Shown here: positions 8,736 through 17,180 of the stretch, piece by piece
How positions within the stretch are numbered: the stretch's first letter is position 1
Layout of the letters: every line of letters begins with the position of its first letter
From: Opitutia bacterium
GTDB lineage: Bacteria > Verrucomicrobiota > Verrucomicrobiia > Opitutales > Opitutaceae
Length of the DNA stretch: 64,000 nt
Direction: 5' to 3'
NCBI GenBank assembly: GCA_947474365.1
Contig: CANJIU010000020.1
Span: forward strand, 1-64,000
Notes under the pieces: generated by a model
Database searches by the model: none
The model's input: the letters and a program-made list of their open reading frames with translations, nothing else
What the model was told of the DNA's origin: nothing
Program-made: the position numbers and the translations under genes

Positions 8736-8956
8736 CGGAGCACGCGCAACTTTCGGCGCTGTGTGCGCAGCTGGGTGCCGATCCCGCGCAGGCGGCCACC
8801 ATGGCAACCCAACTCTTGAAACGCGCCGAACAAATCGCGGCGCAGCGCGGCGGATCCCGCGAGGATGCGCTCAAGGGATTGCTCGAAATTGTCATCAAGG
8901 GCCGATCCGGCGAGGTGCCGGCCCGATTTCTTCCGCCATCCGCTCCGTCGGGTTGA
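8732..8956 (+). CDS. Small hypothetical protein coupled to the YgfZ-type gene
   Basis: A 74-residue protein whose ATG overlaps the stop of the preceding gene (ATGA). It is alanine- and glutamine-rich and predicted helical (for example ATMATQLLKRAEQIAAQRG), with a proline-rich tail. I do not recognise the family. There is no signal peptide or membrane segment. The coupled start supports a real gene with a role linked to its partner, but that role is unknown. Confidence 0.55.
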   Translation: MTEHAQLSALCAQLGADPAQAATMATQLLKRAEQIAAQRGGSREDALKGLLEIVIKGRSGEVPARFLPPSAPSG

Positions 8957-9071
8957 ATCGGCTCCGACCTGGAAATCATCTGTAAAACTCGGGCTGGTCC
9001 CGGGTGGTGACTTGAATTGGGTTTGACCGTACCTGTGCAGGGGCGTTCTCTGCCCGCCCCATTTACCCCAC

Positions 9072-9347
9072 ATGAACAAGGCCGCGCTGGTTGCAGAAGT
9101 GCAGAAGATCCTCCGCAATGGAACGTCGAAAGCGGCGGCAGAACGTGCGACCGACGCCGTGTTGGCGGCGGTGAAGTGCGGGTTGCGCCGGGACAAGGAA
9201 GTGTCGCTGGTCGGCTTTGGGACGTTTGCGCTTGCGGTTCGACCCGCACGCAACGGCTTCAATCCTCACACCAAGCGCCCGATGAAAATCCGGGCGATCA
9301 AGACGATTCGTTTCAAGCCCGGGGCCGATCTGCGATCGTTGGGGTAA
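9072..9347 (+). CDS. HU/IHF-family DNA-binding protein
   Basis: A 91-residue histone-like protein that bends and compacts DNA. It starts MNKAALVAEVQKILRNGTSK, as in the HU dimerisation helices, has the core motif VSLVGFGTF (about residues 43-51), and then a beta-arm RPARNGFNPHTKRPMKIRA in place of the usual RxGRNPxTG. Length and layout are standard. The arm changes (NGFNPHT) are within family variation. It is a monocistronic gene with about 115 bp of upstream non-coding sequence. HU versus IHF cannot be decided from sequence. Confidence 0.93.
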   Translation: MNKAALVAEVQKILRNGTSKAAAERATDAVLAAVKCGLRRDKEVSLVGFGTFALAVRPARNGFNPHTKRPMKIRAIKTIRFKPGADLRSLG

Positions 9348-9526
9348 GCCCGCTGCAGCGGAGAGCACAGGGCCGGGAGCTTAGGGCAAACTCTTCGGAT
9401 TCAGACAAGCCAAGGGGTGAGCTTGGTTGTCGCCGCGGACTGCGCGTTGATCGGCGGGGCGGGAAAGCGACAGAGTTTTTGGTTTCGCCCGTGACGAGAA
9501 GTGGGCATTCCGTTGTGACTCCTCGT

Positions 9527-10669
9527 ATGAAGTCCGCGCTGCTCGCAAATTTTTCCCGCCTTTTTGGTCGTCCGCCGGAAATCGTGGCCCGCGCGCCCGG
9601 CCGGATCGAATTCATCGGAAATCACACTGATTACAACGGTGGCCCTGTGCTGGGTGTGGCGATTGACCGGAGTGTCTGGGTGGCGCTGGCGCGGCGTGAC
9701 GACGAACAGCGGCAATTTGCCAGCGCGCAGCGGGAAGACGTGATCCGGCTGCCGGTCGGCCGGTTGGAAAAAATGTCCGGAGACGCGAGTTGGGCGAACT
9801 ATCCGCTCGGCGTGCTGGCGGCGTTTCCCGCCTTTGGGCTGCGGGTCCCGGCAGGATTTGACTACCTCGCCCTGTCGGATCTCCCGGTCGGGGCCGGTCT
9901 GAGCAGTAGTGCGGCAATCGAACTCGCCTCGGCGCTGGCGTTCACTGCCGCGGTCGGGGAGTGTCCCTCGCGGGAAGTGCTGGTCCGGGCGGCGCGGCAC
10001 GCCGAGAACCGATTCGTGGGTGTACCCTGCGGAATTCTGGATCAGGGGGTGTCGGGCTTCGGCCGGAAAGATCATCTCGTCTTCATCGATTGCCGCGGCC
10101 CGCGCTTCGAGACCGTGCCGCTTCCCGCCGGCGCGCATTTTTGGGTGTTCAACACCCACACCCATCACGCGCTCGTCGACGGGCTTTATGCCGCGCGGCA
10201 TCGCGAATGCATGGAGGCGGCGCACGCTCTTGGAGCGACGTTGCTGGTCGACGTGCGGCCGGAGGCTTTGGCGACGGTGGCGCCAGGAACGCTTTCACCG
10301 GTCGCGGCGAAGCGCGCACAGCACATCGTCGGGGAAATCAGCCGCGTCTCCTCAAGCGTTGAAGCCCTGCGCGCTGGCGATTTGGCCGCCGTGGGTCGTC
10401 TCCTCACCGCCTCCCATCGTAGTTCGCAGCACCTGTTTGAAAACAGCACCGCCGAGCTCGACTTTCTGGTCGATACACTCGCGGCGACGCCGGAGGTCCA
10501 TGGTGCGCGGTTGACGGGCGGGGGATTTGGCGGTGCGGTGATGGCGATGACTTCGGAAAAATTCGACGACGGTGCCGCCCGGAGGGTGGCCGCGGCCTAT
10601 GCGCAGAAATTTGGCGCCTCGCCCGACATCCTGCACCTCCAGACCGGCGATGGCGCCGGGCTCGTCTGA
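9527..10669 (+). CDS. galK: Galactokinase
   Basis: A 380-residue GHMP-superfamily kinase that phosphorylates galactose at C1 in the Leloir pathway. All three motifs are visible: APGRIEFIGNHTDYNGGP near the N-terminus (about residues 23-40), PVGAGLSSSAAIELA (about 121-135, the ATP loop) and GARLTGGGFGGAVMAM near the C-terminus (about 328-343). The usual GEHTDYN is GNHTDYN here, a common GalK variant. I chose ATG 9527; a GTG at 9515 is also in frame, and the long open frame further upstream overlaps the HU gene and is unlikely to be translated. It lies 21 bp before a phosphatase-family gene, probably in one operon. No galT or galE is nearby. Confidence 0.92.
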   Translation: MKSALLANFSRLFGRPPEIVARAPGRIEFIGNHTDYNGGPVLGVAIDRSVWVALARRDDEQRQFASAQREDVIRLPVGRLEKMSGDASWANYPLGVLAAFPAFGLRVPAGFDYLALSDLPVGAGLSSSAAIELASALAFTAAVGECPSREVLVRAARHAENRFVGVPCGILDQGVSGFGRKDHLVFIDCRGPRFETVPLPAGAHFWVFNTHTHHALVDGLYAARHRECMEAAHALGATLLVDVRPEALATVAPGTLSPVAAKRAQHIVGEISRVSSSVEALRAGDLAAVGRLLTASHRSSQHLFENSTAELDFLVDTLAATPEVHGARLTGGGFGGAVMAMTSEKFDDGAARRVAAAYAQKFGASPDILHLQTGDGAGLV

Positions 10670-10690
10670 AGATTTTATCCCGTCTCAACG

Positions 10691-11692
10691 ATGACTCCCG
10701 CCCAATTGACCGTGGCCCGGCGGTTGCTCTGTTCCCTGCAAGATCACATCCGTGACACCCTGATCTCCGCCCGGAAGAAGCATGCCGGAAAGTTCGCGCG
10801 GATCGCGGCGGTCACCGCAGCGGACACCATCTACTACGTCGATCGGCTGAGCGAGCACGCGATCCTGGCGTGGTTCGAGGAGAATTGGCCGAAAGCCTGG
10901 CCGGTTGAACTCGTGATGGAAGGTTTGGACGATGGCAGTGCGACGTTTCCGTCGGGCACCCCGGTGGCGGAAACCAAATTTAAGTGCATCCTCGACCCGA
11001 TCGACGGGACGCGGGGCGTGATGTATGACAAGCGCTCCGCCTGGATTCTCGCGGGGCTGGCACCACAACGCGGAACGCGCACGCAGCTCGGGGATATTGT
11101 GGTCGCGGCGATGACCGAGTTCCCCACGGCCAAGCAGGGATTCGCCGATCAGGTGAGCGCAATTCGGGGACGTGGCGTCGTGGCGGAAACGCTCGATCTG
11201 TCGCGGCGCACGCGGCGGCGGTGGACACCGCGTCCGTCGCGCGCAAAGGATTTTGAGCACGGGTTCGCCTCGATCGCGCGGTTCTTCCCGGAGGGCAAGG
11301 CCCTGCTGGGGACGGTGGAGGAGGCGTTGTGGCGGGAACTCGGTGTGCTCGGCAAGAACGGTGGCCAGCTCGTATTTGACGACCAGTACATCAGCACCGG
11401 TGGCCAGCTCTTTGAGCTCATCGCTGGCCACGACCGGATGCTGGGGGACCTGCGGCCACCGGCGTATACAAAACTCGGATTCTCCAGTGCGGCGCTCTGC
11501 TGCCATCCGTACGACATCTGCACTGCTTTGATCGCGCGGGAGGCGGGCTGCATCGTCGAGGCGCCGGACGGGCGGCCGCTGCGGTCGCCGCTCGATACCA
11601 CCACTCCCGTTGCGTGGATGGGTTATGCCAATCCGACGCTGGCCCGCACTGTTCGGCCGGTGCTTCGCCGGATCATGGCCCGGTATTTTTAG
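10691..11692 (+). CDS. Inositol-monophosphatase-family phosphatase
   Basis: A 333-residue metal-dependent phosphatase of the FIG/IMPase superfamily. The motif LDPIDGTRGV (about residues 100-109) provides the metal-binding aspartates; VELVMEGLDDG upstream supplies the usual acidic residue; CHPYDICTALIAREAGCIV near the C-terminus corresponds to the WDxAAG block. The substrate cannot be told: inositol phosphate, fructose bisphosphate, PAP and sugar phosphates are all used in the superfamily. Its position 21 bp after galK makes a sugar-phosphate role plausible. The gene ends 18 bp from the convergent prepilin peptidase gene. Confidence 0.83.
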   Translation: MTPAQLTVARRLLCSLQDHIRDTLISARKKHAGKFARIAAVTAADTIYYVDRLSEHAILAWFEENWPKAWPVELVMEGLDDGSATFPSGTPVAETKFKCILDPIDGTRGVMYDKRSAWILAGLAPQRGTRTQLGDIVVAAMTEFPTAKQGFADQVSAIRGRGVVAETLDLSRRTRRRWTPRPSRAKDFEHGFASIARFFPEGKALLGTVEEALWRELGVLGKNGGQLVFDDQYISTGGQLFELIAGHDRMLGDLRPPAYTKLGFSSAALCCHPYDICTALIAREAGCIVEAPDGRPLRSPLDTTTPVAWMGYANPTLARTVRPVLRRIMARYF

Positions 11693-11710
11693 CCGGCGCC
11701 GTTCGAGTTT

Positions 11711-12622
11711 TCAGAACATCTGGCCAACTTCGGCGAACCAGGCCCCGGCCCAGCCGCGGCACCAGATGAAGTAGAGGGCGCCGGCGATCGCAAGCATGGG
11801 TCCGAATGGCACGTGCGCCCCAAACCCGAGTGCGACCGGTTCACCCTCGGGCGTTTCCGCCGGCGGGGCGACCGGCGCGACCTTGCCGGTGATTTTCTGC
11901 CAAATCAGGGCCACGGCGAACCACAGGGTGCCGACCACCGCGCCGCCGAAAACCGCAAAGACCGCACCCTGCCACCCGCAAAAGGCCCCGATTGCCCCGA
12001 CAAATTTCACGTCGCCAAAGCCCATCGCCTCCTTCTTCAGCAGCGTTTCGGCCAGCAGTGCGATCCAAAGGACGAGGCCGGACCCAATCAGCAGGCCCTG
12101 GAGCGAAATGACCATCGACCGCAGGCTGCCGACGAGAAAGTACTCGCTGTGCTGTCCGTGGAGGGAGGGCACGAAGCTTGAAAGCAGGACGCCGAAAACC
12201 CCCAGCCCGATCGTGAAGACGTCGGGGATGATCATGTGGTCGAGATCGATGAAGGTTGCGGCGATGAGGCAGCTGAGGAAAACCCAGCCGCAGACCGCGA
12301 CGACGGGCGCGAATTTGAGCCAGCACGCGACAAATAGCAGGGCGGTCAGCAATTCCACGAAAGGATAGCGAAACGAAAACGTGCGACCGCAGCAGCGCGC
12401 CCGTCCCCGGAGGAGGAGCCACGACAGGATCGGAATGTTGTCGTACCAGCGGATCGGCTGGCCGCAGCCGCAATGCGAACCCGGCGCGACGATCGACTCC
12501 TCCTTGGGCACGCGATAGATGACGACGTTGAGGAAGCTGCCGACGCAGGCACCCAGGCAGAATGCCGCCAGCGGAAAGAACCACGGGAAGGTGGCGGAGA
12601 ACTGGGCGTAATCGAAATCCAT
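11711..12622 (-). CDS. pilD: Prepilin peptidase / N-methyltransferase (A24 family)
   Basis: A 303-residue integral inner-membrane aspartic protease that cleaves and N-methylates type IV prepilins or type II secretion pseudopilins. Catalytic aspartates are seen in FIDLDHMIIPD and GFGDVK. Four cysteines in the N-terminal cytoplasmic loop (CGCGQP, then RCCGR) fit the zinc-binding pair of full-length bifunctional enzymes. At least seven hydrophobic segments are evident, as in PilD. I chose ATG 12622, preceded by GGAG; an in-frame GTG at 12658 is the alternative. It is the last gene of a leftward group beginning at 15345. No pilin gene is in the window. Confidence 0.93.
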   Translation of the reverse strand: MDFDYAQFSATFPWFFPLAAFCLGACVGSFLNVVIYRVPKEESIVAPGSHCGCGQPIRWYDNIPILSWLLLRGRARCCGRTFSFRYPFVELLTALLFVACWLKFAPVVAVCGWVFLSCLIAATFIDLDHMIIPDVFTIGLGVFGVLLSSFVPSLHGQHSEYFLVGSLRSMVISLQGLLIGSGLVLWIALLAETLLKKEAMGFGDVKFVGAIGAFCGWQGAVFAVFGGAVVGTLWFAVALIWQKITGKVAPVAPPAETPEGEPVALGFGAHVPFGPMLAIAGALYFIWCRGWAGAWFAEVGQMF

Positions 12623-12673
12623 CCGCTCCGAGTTGAGCACGACGGTGCCGCAAAGCACACGAAGAAAGTGTCG

Positions 12674-13639
12674 TCAGCGGCCCGCCATCGCCATTTGCGC
12701 CGCCGCCGCCATGGAAGGTGCGGACATCCCGGCGGGGATGCCGCTCCAGATTTCCAGCGCCTTGGCGCCCTGGTGCACGAGCATGCCGAGTCCGTTGGCG
12801 TGGGGCACGCCGAGCGCGGCGGCGGCGCGGAGCAGCGGTGTCAGGGGAGGGTTGTAGATCATGTCAAACACGGCGGTGGGCCGGGGCAGGGTCGCGAGTG
12901 CGATCGGCAGCGGATCCGTGTCCCGCAGGCCGGCGCTCGTGGCGTTGATGACTAACGCATTTGCCGGCAAGTCCGGCGGCGGCTCCGACGGACTGAAACC
13001 CTGCAAAGGGATTCCGCCCGCCATCAGTGCGAGGGAGGCGAGGAGGTTGGTCAGATTGCCCGGCGTGCGATTCGCGATCGTGAGTGAAGCGCAGCCGCGT
13101 TGCAGGCATTCCACTGCAGCCCCGCGCGCCGCGCCGCCTGCTCCCAGCAGGATGATCGGGATGCCCGCCAGCTCCAAGGCGAGCGTCTCGCGGACCGCCG
13201 CGGCCAGGCCGTAGCCGTCGGTGTTAAACCCGCGCCACCCATGGTCTTCCCAGAGGAGGGTGTTGACGGCGCCGACGGGTCCGGCCGCGGGATCGATCGC
13301 GGCGACCCGGTCGAATGCGATCATCTTGTGCGGCACGGTGAGATTCACCCCGCGGAACTGCCGCGCGTGGAGCAGATCGAGCGCCTGCGGCAGGTCGTCC
13401 GGGTGAACCTCGAAACGGAAATAGCGCCAGTCCGCGAAGCGGGGCTCGTGGCCGGCCAGCGCGGCGAGCGCGGCGTTGTGCATCGCCGGGCTGATGGAAT
13501 GTTTGATCGGATGCCCGAGAACGGCGAGCGAGGTGCCGGGGCGGGACCACGCCGCGAGATCGGCGAGCGTCAATACTTCGGAGTTTTCGATTTTTGATTT
13601 CAGATTCCCGATTGAGACGGCGGCGCCGTTGACGTGCAA
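12674..13639 (-). CDS. aroE: Shikimate dehydrogenase (NADP)
   Basis: A cytoplasmic enzyme reducing 3-dehydroshikimate to shikimate. Motifs: LGHPIKHSISPAMHN (substrate serines), GVNLTVPHKM with the catalytic lysine, GAVNTLLW, GFNTDGYG with the catalytic aspartate, a Rossmann loop ILLGAGGAARG and the C-terminal DMIYNPPLTPLL and GMLVHQGAKALEIW. The core is complete. The start is uncertain. From 13639 the product has 321 residues, but about 25 N-terminal residues are encoded by an AT-rich, repeat-like stretch (13579-13617) unlike the rest of the gene. A TTG at 13573 would give 299 residues and fits the family better. Confidence 0.93.
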   Translation of the reverse strand: MHVNGAAVSIGNLKSKIENSEVLTLADLAAWSRPGTSLAVLGHPIKHSISPAMHNAALAALAGHEPRFADWRYFRFEVHPDDLPQALDLLHARQFRGVNLTVPHKMIAFDRVAAIDPAAGPVGAVNTLLWEDHGWRGFNTDGYGLAAAVRETLALELAGIPIILLGAGGAARGAAVECLQRGCASLTIANRTPGNLTNLLASLALMAGGIPLQGFSPSEPPPDLPANALVINATSAGLRDTDPLPIALATLPRPTAVFDMIYNPPLTPLLRAAAALGVPHANGLGMLVHQGAKALEIWSGIPAGMSAPSMAAAAQMAMAGR

Positions 13640-13650
13640 AATCGAAAATT

Positions 13651-14556
13651 TCAGCCCGTGGCGTTGCGCGCGTAGGTGCTTTCAAACTCCTCGACGAACC
13701 GGGAAAACACGCGGGCGCGCTCCGGTTCACCGGCGGACGTGTAGTGATTCACCAGATTGCGGCAGCTGCGGCAGAGGACCTCACGGACGGGGGCGGGAGA
13801 CAGATCACCCGGTTTCGGGATGACGTTGTTGGCCCGCAAAAGGTCGAATATCTCCGCCGCGTCGCGAAACACCCCCCGGTCAAACGGGTCGATGAAAAAC
13901 GGCATCTCATCGGTGAAGCAGCCGACGATGAAGTGCCCCGGCAGCCCGACTGGCTCGAGATCGAGGCCGAGCCGTTCCGCGACCAGGAGGTAGACGATGC
14001 TCAGCGACAGCGGAATCCCGGTGCGACGTTCCAGCACCTGATCGAGGAAGCTGTTTCTCGGGTCGGTGTAATTCTCGACGTTGCCATGAAATCCCCATTC
14101 GTGAAACAGCACCCGGTTGACGATGCGGCATTTTTCCCGCGGGCTGGACGGCTCGACGATCAGTTCGCGGCAGCGCGCGGCGATGGCGTCGAGCTGGGTG
14201 CGGCACCCGCCGACATCAAGGCGGGGCGTGACCGTGCGGGCCAGGAGCAGGGCGCCTGACTCGAGCTCGTAATTCAGTGAGCGGATGAAGCTGCGAAAGT
14301 CGCCGACGGGGTCCGAAATCTTGAGTTCGTCGAGGAACCAGGCGGCGTGGCGGGCGAGCACGCGATGGGGGCCGCGCACGATCTCCTGTAAGAAAGAAGC
14401 AGATACGGCGCCGAGCTGGGTGAAGCGGGCCAGCAGCGCGCGGCGCACCGCGGGGCTCGGATCATCGAGCAGGCTCAGAAACGCTTCGCGTTCGGCGGCG
14501 CCGAGTGTTTCGGTTTCCACGTCACCCAGCGCACGAAGATTTCCCGGCCGGCGCAA
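13651..14556 (-). CDS. SirB1/transglutaminase-like family protein
   Basis: A protein of about 301 residues with the SirB1-type transglutaminase-like core: NSFLDQVLERRTGIPLSLSI, then VYLLVAERLGLDLEPVGLPGHFIV (about residues 170-215) and FIDPFDRG. The N-terminal half is helical and HEAT-like (EREAFLSLLDDPSPAVRRAL). The biochemical role of this family is not established to my knowledge. The start is a TTG at 14556; other weak starts lie just downstream, so the exact N-terminus is unsure. It ends 11 bp before aroE and is probably in the same transcript. Confidence 0.8.
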   Translation of the reverse strand: MRRPGNLRALGDVETETLGAAEREAFLSLLDDPSPAVRRALLARFTQLGAVSASFLQEIVRGPHRVLARHAAWFLDELKISDPVGDFRSFIRSLNYELESGALLLARTVTPRLDVGGCRTQLDAIAARCRELIVEPSSPREKCRIVNRVLFHEWGFHGNVENYTDPRNSFLDQVLERRTGIPLSLSIVYLLVAERLGLDLEPVGLPGHFIVGCFTDEMPFFIDPFDRGVFRDAAEIFDLLRANNVIPKPGDLSPAPVREVLCRSCRNLVNHYTSAGEPERARVFSRFVEEFESTYARNATG

Positions 14557-14613
14557 CAGGGAAAGGGCGGACGTTGGGAAAATTCTTACTAATCGGCCGG
14601 ACGGACGCCGGCA

Positions 14614-15345
14614 TCACGGGGCGGGCGCTGCTTCTCTCGGACCGAAAAGCGCCGTCCCCACGCGCACCATCGTGCTGCCGGAGGCGATCGCGATGGCAAA
14701 ATCGCCGGTCATCCCCATCGAGAGCTCGCGGAGGGGAAGGCGGTACCGTGCGGCCAAATCGTCGCGCAGGAGGCGCAGGGTGGTAAAGGTGCGCGCGGCG
14801 TGGGCGGTGGTTTCCGCGGCGTTGGACCCGAGGGGCGCGATCGTCATCAGACCGTCCACCTGCAGGTATTTTTGCGCGAGCGCGGCGTCCAGCAGGCGGG
14901 GCGCGTGGGCGATTTCAGCCCCAAACTTTGCCGGATCGTTCCCGGCATTGATTTGCAGCAGGACGGGCAGCGTTTTGCCGAGTTCGGTTGCGGCGCGGCC
15001 CAGATGCTGGATCAGCTTGTCACTGTCGACGCTCTGAATCCGGTCAAAATGCTGTGCGGCCAGCTTCGCCTTGTTGGACTGGAGGTGGCCGATCAGTTCC
15101 CAGCGGAGGGGAGAGGCGGCGGTGGAGGTTTGCGCGCGTTTCTCGACTCCCTCCTGAACGCGATTCTCGCCCACGCCGTGCAGGCCGTAGCGGGCGACAT
15201 AGTCGGCCGCGACCGCGGGATGAGTCTTGGTTACCGGCAAAAGCTCCACCTCGGACGGGTCCCGGCCGGCCTGTTGGGCGGCGGCGGCGATCGCACTTCG
15301 AATCGAATCCGCCCGGCGGGCGAATTCCTGGTAGTCGATGAACAT
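14614..15345 (-). CDS. yggS: YggS-family pyridoxal-phosphate homeostasis protein
   Basis: A 243-residue single-domain alanine-racemase-fold protein that binds PLP and helps keep free PLP in balance. The PLP lysine is in LLPVTKTHP (about residues 35-43). Family blocks VGENRVQEG, WELIGHLQSNKAK, IQSVDSD, LLQINAG and the C-terminal LSMGMTGDFAIAIASGSTMV are all present. Length is normal. It is the first gene of the leftward group yggS - SirB1-like - aroE - pilD and is divergent from the LysR gene, with only about 55-75 bp between their starts. Confidence 0.93.
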   Translation of the reverse strand: MFIDYQEFARRADSIRSAIAAAAQQAGRDPSEVELLPVTKTHPAVAADYVARYGLHGVGENRVQEGVEKRAQTSTAASPLRWELIGHLQSNKAKLAAQHFDRIQSVDSDKLIQHLGRAATELGKTLPVLLQINAGNDPAKFGAEIAHAPRLLDAALAQKYLQVDGLMTIAPLGSNAAETTAHAARTFTTLRLLRDDLAARYRLPLRELSMGMTGDFAIAIASGSTMVRVGTALFGPREAAPAP

Positions 15346-15399
15346 ACGTTTAGCAGATCTACTTAAGCATTTACGGAACGGATTTAGTTTCTACTCTGC

Positions 15400-16335
15400 A
15401 TGGAACAACGCCAGCTAATCATGCAGATCGAAAATTTTAAAATCTTCGCCGACCTCGTTGAAACCAAGAGTTTCTCAAAATCAGCGAAGCTCAACGGTAT
15501 CACACAATCTGCCGTCAGCCAGCAGGCACGTGCGATGGAGCGGCACTTCAAGACCCTGCTCATCGACCGGAGTCAGAAGCAGTTTCAACTGACGCGCGAG
15601 GGGCAGCGTGTCTATGACTCGGCCAAGGAGATGCTGCACACCTATGAGAAGCTGCTCTCGGAGCTGCAGGAGCTGAAAAAGGTCATCAGCGGGACGATTC
15701 GCATTTCGACGATCTACTCGATCGGCCTGCATGAGCTGCCGCCCTTCATCAAGAAATTCCTGCACGATTTTCCCTCGGTCAACGTGCGCGTGGAATACCG
15801 CCGGTCGAATCTCGTCTACGAAGACATCCTCCACAACTCCGTCGACTTCGGTCTGGTGGCCTTCCCGGTGAAGCAGCGGCAAATCGAGGTGCTGCCCTTC
15901 CGGAACGATCACCTCGTGCTCATCACCCACCCGCAGCATCCGCTGGCGAAGCGCACCGACATCGACGTCAAGGATCTCGCAGGCCAGAAATTCATTGGCT
16001 TCGATCCTGACATTCCGACCCGCAAGGCGGTCGACATCATTTTCCGGGAGCACAAGCTCGAGATCGAGCCGGTGATGGAGTTCGACAACATCGAAACGGT
16101 GAAGCGGGCGGTCGAGATTGACCACGGGATCGCGATCGTGCCGCAGGCCACCGTCGTCCAGGAATCGAAACAGGGCTCGCTCGCGGTATTGCATTTCAAG
16201 GGCAAGGAATTCACGCGCCCGCTCGCGATCCTGCACCGAAAGGGCCGGGTGCTGACACCGGCGATGAAAAAATTCATCGACACGCTCGGGCTCGATTTGC
16301 CGGAGATGCGTGAGGCGGGTGGTCGAGAAGCTTGA
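15400..16335 (+). CDS. LysR-family transcriptional regulator
   Basis: A regulator of about 311 residues with an N-terminal winged helix (IENFKIFADLVETKSFSKSA, then GITQSAVSQQARAMERHF) and a C-terminal periplasmic-binding-protein-like effector domain from about residue 95. It resembles CysL/CbbR-type LysR proteins in general layout. ATG 15421 (MQIENFK) would give a more typical N-terminus than ATG 15400; I cannot decide from the weak ribosome-binding sites. It is divergent from yggS, so it may control that group, itself or a distant target. The effector is unknown. Confidence 0.9.
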   Translation: MEQRQLIMQIENFKIFADLVETKSFSKSAKLNGITQSAVSQQARAMERHFKTLLIDRSQKQFQLTREGQRVYDSAKEMLHTYEKLLSELQELKKVISGTIRISTIYSIGLHELPPFIKKFLHDFPSVNVRVEYRRSNLVYEDILHNSVDFGLVAFPVKQRQIEVLPFRNDHLVLITHPQHPLAKRTDIDVKDLAGQKFIGFDPDIPTRKAVDIIFREHKLEIEPVMEFDNIETVKRAVEIDHGIAIVPQATVVQESKQGSLAVLHFKGKEFTRPLAILHRKGRVLTPAMKKFIDTLGLDLPEMREAGGREA

Positions 16336-16408
16336 GCCGAAATCGGGGAAGAAGATTTGCGGCGGCGGCTCTTACTGCTAGCTTCCGTCCGTCTTTCCCT
16401 TACCACCC

Positions 16409-16975
16409 ATGAACTGTACCCGCTTCCTCCCTGCTGTTTCAGTCATCACGCTCATTCTCGGGCTCGCCGCCTGCAGCAAGAACAAGGATGACTCCTCTGC
16501 CCCGCCCAAACCGAATGCCGTGGCGGCAGCGGCGATGGGACCTCTCCCGAAGTTTGGCCCTGCACCGGCGTGGAAGCTGAAGGACGTCAATGGCCAGCTC
16601 GTGAACTCCGAGCAGTTCAAGGGCAAGGTGGTGGTGCTCGATTTTTGGGCCACTTGGTGCGGACCGTGCCGGATGGAAATTCCGGGCTACGTCGATCTCG
16701 CCCGCAAGTACGGGAGCGAGGGGCTCGTGATCGTCGGGGTTTCGCTGGACGAAGGCGGACCCGAGGTGGTCAAACCCTTCGCCGCCAAGATGGGCGTGAA
16801 TTATCCCATCGTCATGGCTGACGAGGCGATCCGCGCGGCTTACGGCGGCCTGGAGGCCATTCCGACCACGTTCATCATCGATCGGTCGGGCCAAGTGCGG
16901 CATCGCAAGGTGGGTGCTCAGGAAACCTCCGAATACGAGAAGTCGATTCTCGCGGTGCTGCAGGAAAAGACCTGA
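16409..16975 (+). CDS. TlpA-like thioredoxin-fold lipoprotein
   Basis: A 188-residue membrane-anchored thiol-disulfide protein. A lipobox (LAAC, Cys22) follows a hydrophobic signal, so it should be lipid-anchored outside the cytoplasm. A redox motif WCGPC lies at residues 83-87, after FKGKVVVLDFWAT. The cis-proline block is EAIPTTFIIDRSG. The family (TlpA/ResA) reduces or rearranges disulfides, often in cytochrome c maturation, but no such genes are adjacent. A terminator hairpin lies 57 bp past the stop. Confidence 0.9.
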   Translation: MNCTRFLPAVSVITLILGLAACSKNKDDSSAPPKPNAVAAAAMGPLPKFGPAPAWKLKDVNGQLVNSEQFKGKVVVLDFWATWCGPCRMEIPGYVDLARKYGSEGLVIVGVSLDEGGPEVVKPFAAKMGVNYPIVMADEAIRAAYGGLEAIPTTFIIDRSGQVRHRKVGAQETSEYEKSILAVLQEKT

Positions 16976-17032
16976 TTCCGCGGGCCGCGCGTCATCCGCT
17001 CGTTCCCGCTTTGTACTCTGAGAAAGAAAGAA

Positions 17033-17075
17033 GGGGCCGGCGATAACCCCTTAACGCCGGCCCCAGTTTTTTCTG
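17033..17075. terminator. Bidirectional terminator between convergent genes
   Basis: A 10-bp stem GGGGCCGGCG (17033-17042) pairs with CGCCGGCCCC (17055-17064). Inside it, TAA-CCCC-TTA forms an inner stem with a CCCC tetraloop. AGTTTTTTCTG follows on the + side, and a T/C-rich run (TTCTTTCTTTCTC) on the - side. It can end both the TlpA-like transcript (+) and the GH3 transcript (-). It shares its stem core and CCCC loop with the hairpin at 7659-7688. Confidence 0.8.
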
Positions 17076-17077
17076 TT

Positions 17078-17135
17078 CCCGGCCTTGCGGCCAGGTTCAC
17101 GCTACCCAAAACCCTGCTTGGGCAGGATGGGTTTG
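17078..17135. other. Two extra hairpins beside the terminator; possible small RNA or 3'-UTR
   Basis: A GGCC-TTGC-GGCC hairpin (17081-17092, GCAA loop when read leftward) and a CCTGC-TTGG-GCAGG hairpin (17113-17126) lie between the terminator and the GH3 stop at 17181. Read leftward, the order is hairpin, TTTTGGGTA, second hairpin, A-rich linker, terminator. That resembles the arrangement at 7731-7651. This is a candidate small RNA or structured GH3 3'-UTR, not a confirmed one. Confidence 0.35.
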
Positions 17136-17180
17136 ATTCAGCAATGTCCATGCCAGCCAGACGGGTGTTGTGTGACAAAT

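Noticed and set aside
9405..9430. Imperfect hairpin between the HU gene and galK as a terminator
   Set aside because: The stem has a bulge and no T-run follows.
9017..9526. Long in-frame extension upstream of galK
   Set aside because: It overlaps the HU gene in another frame and has no family similarity; the family's N-terminus begins close to 9527.
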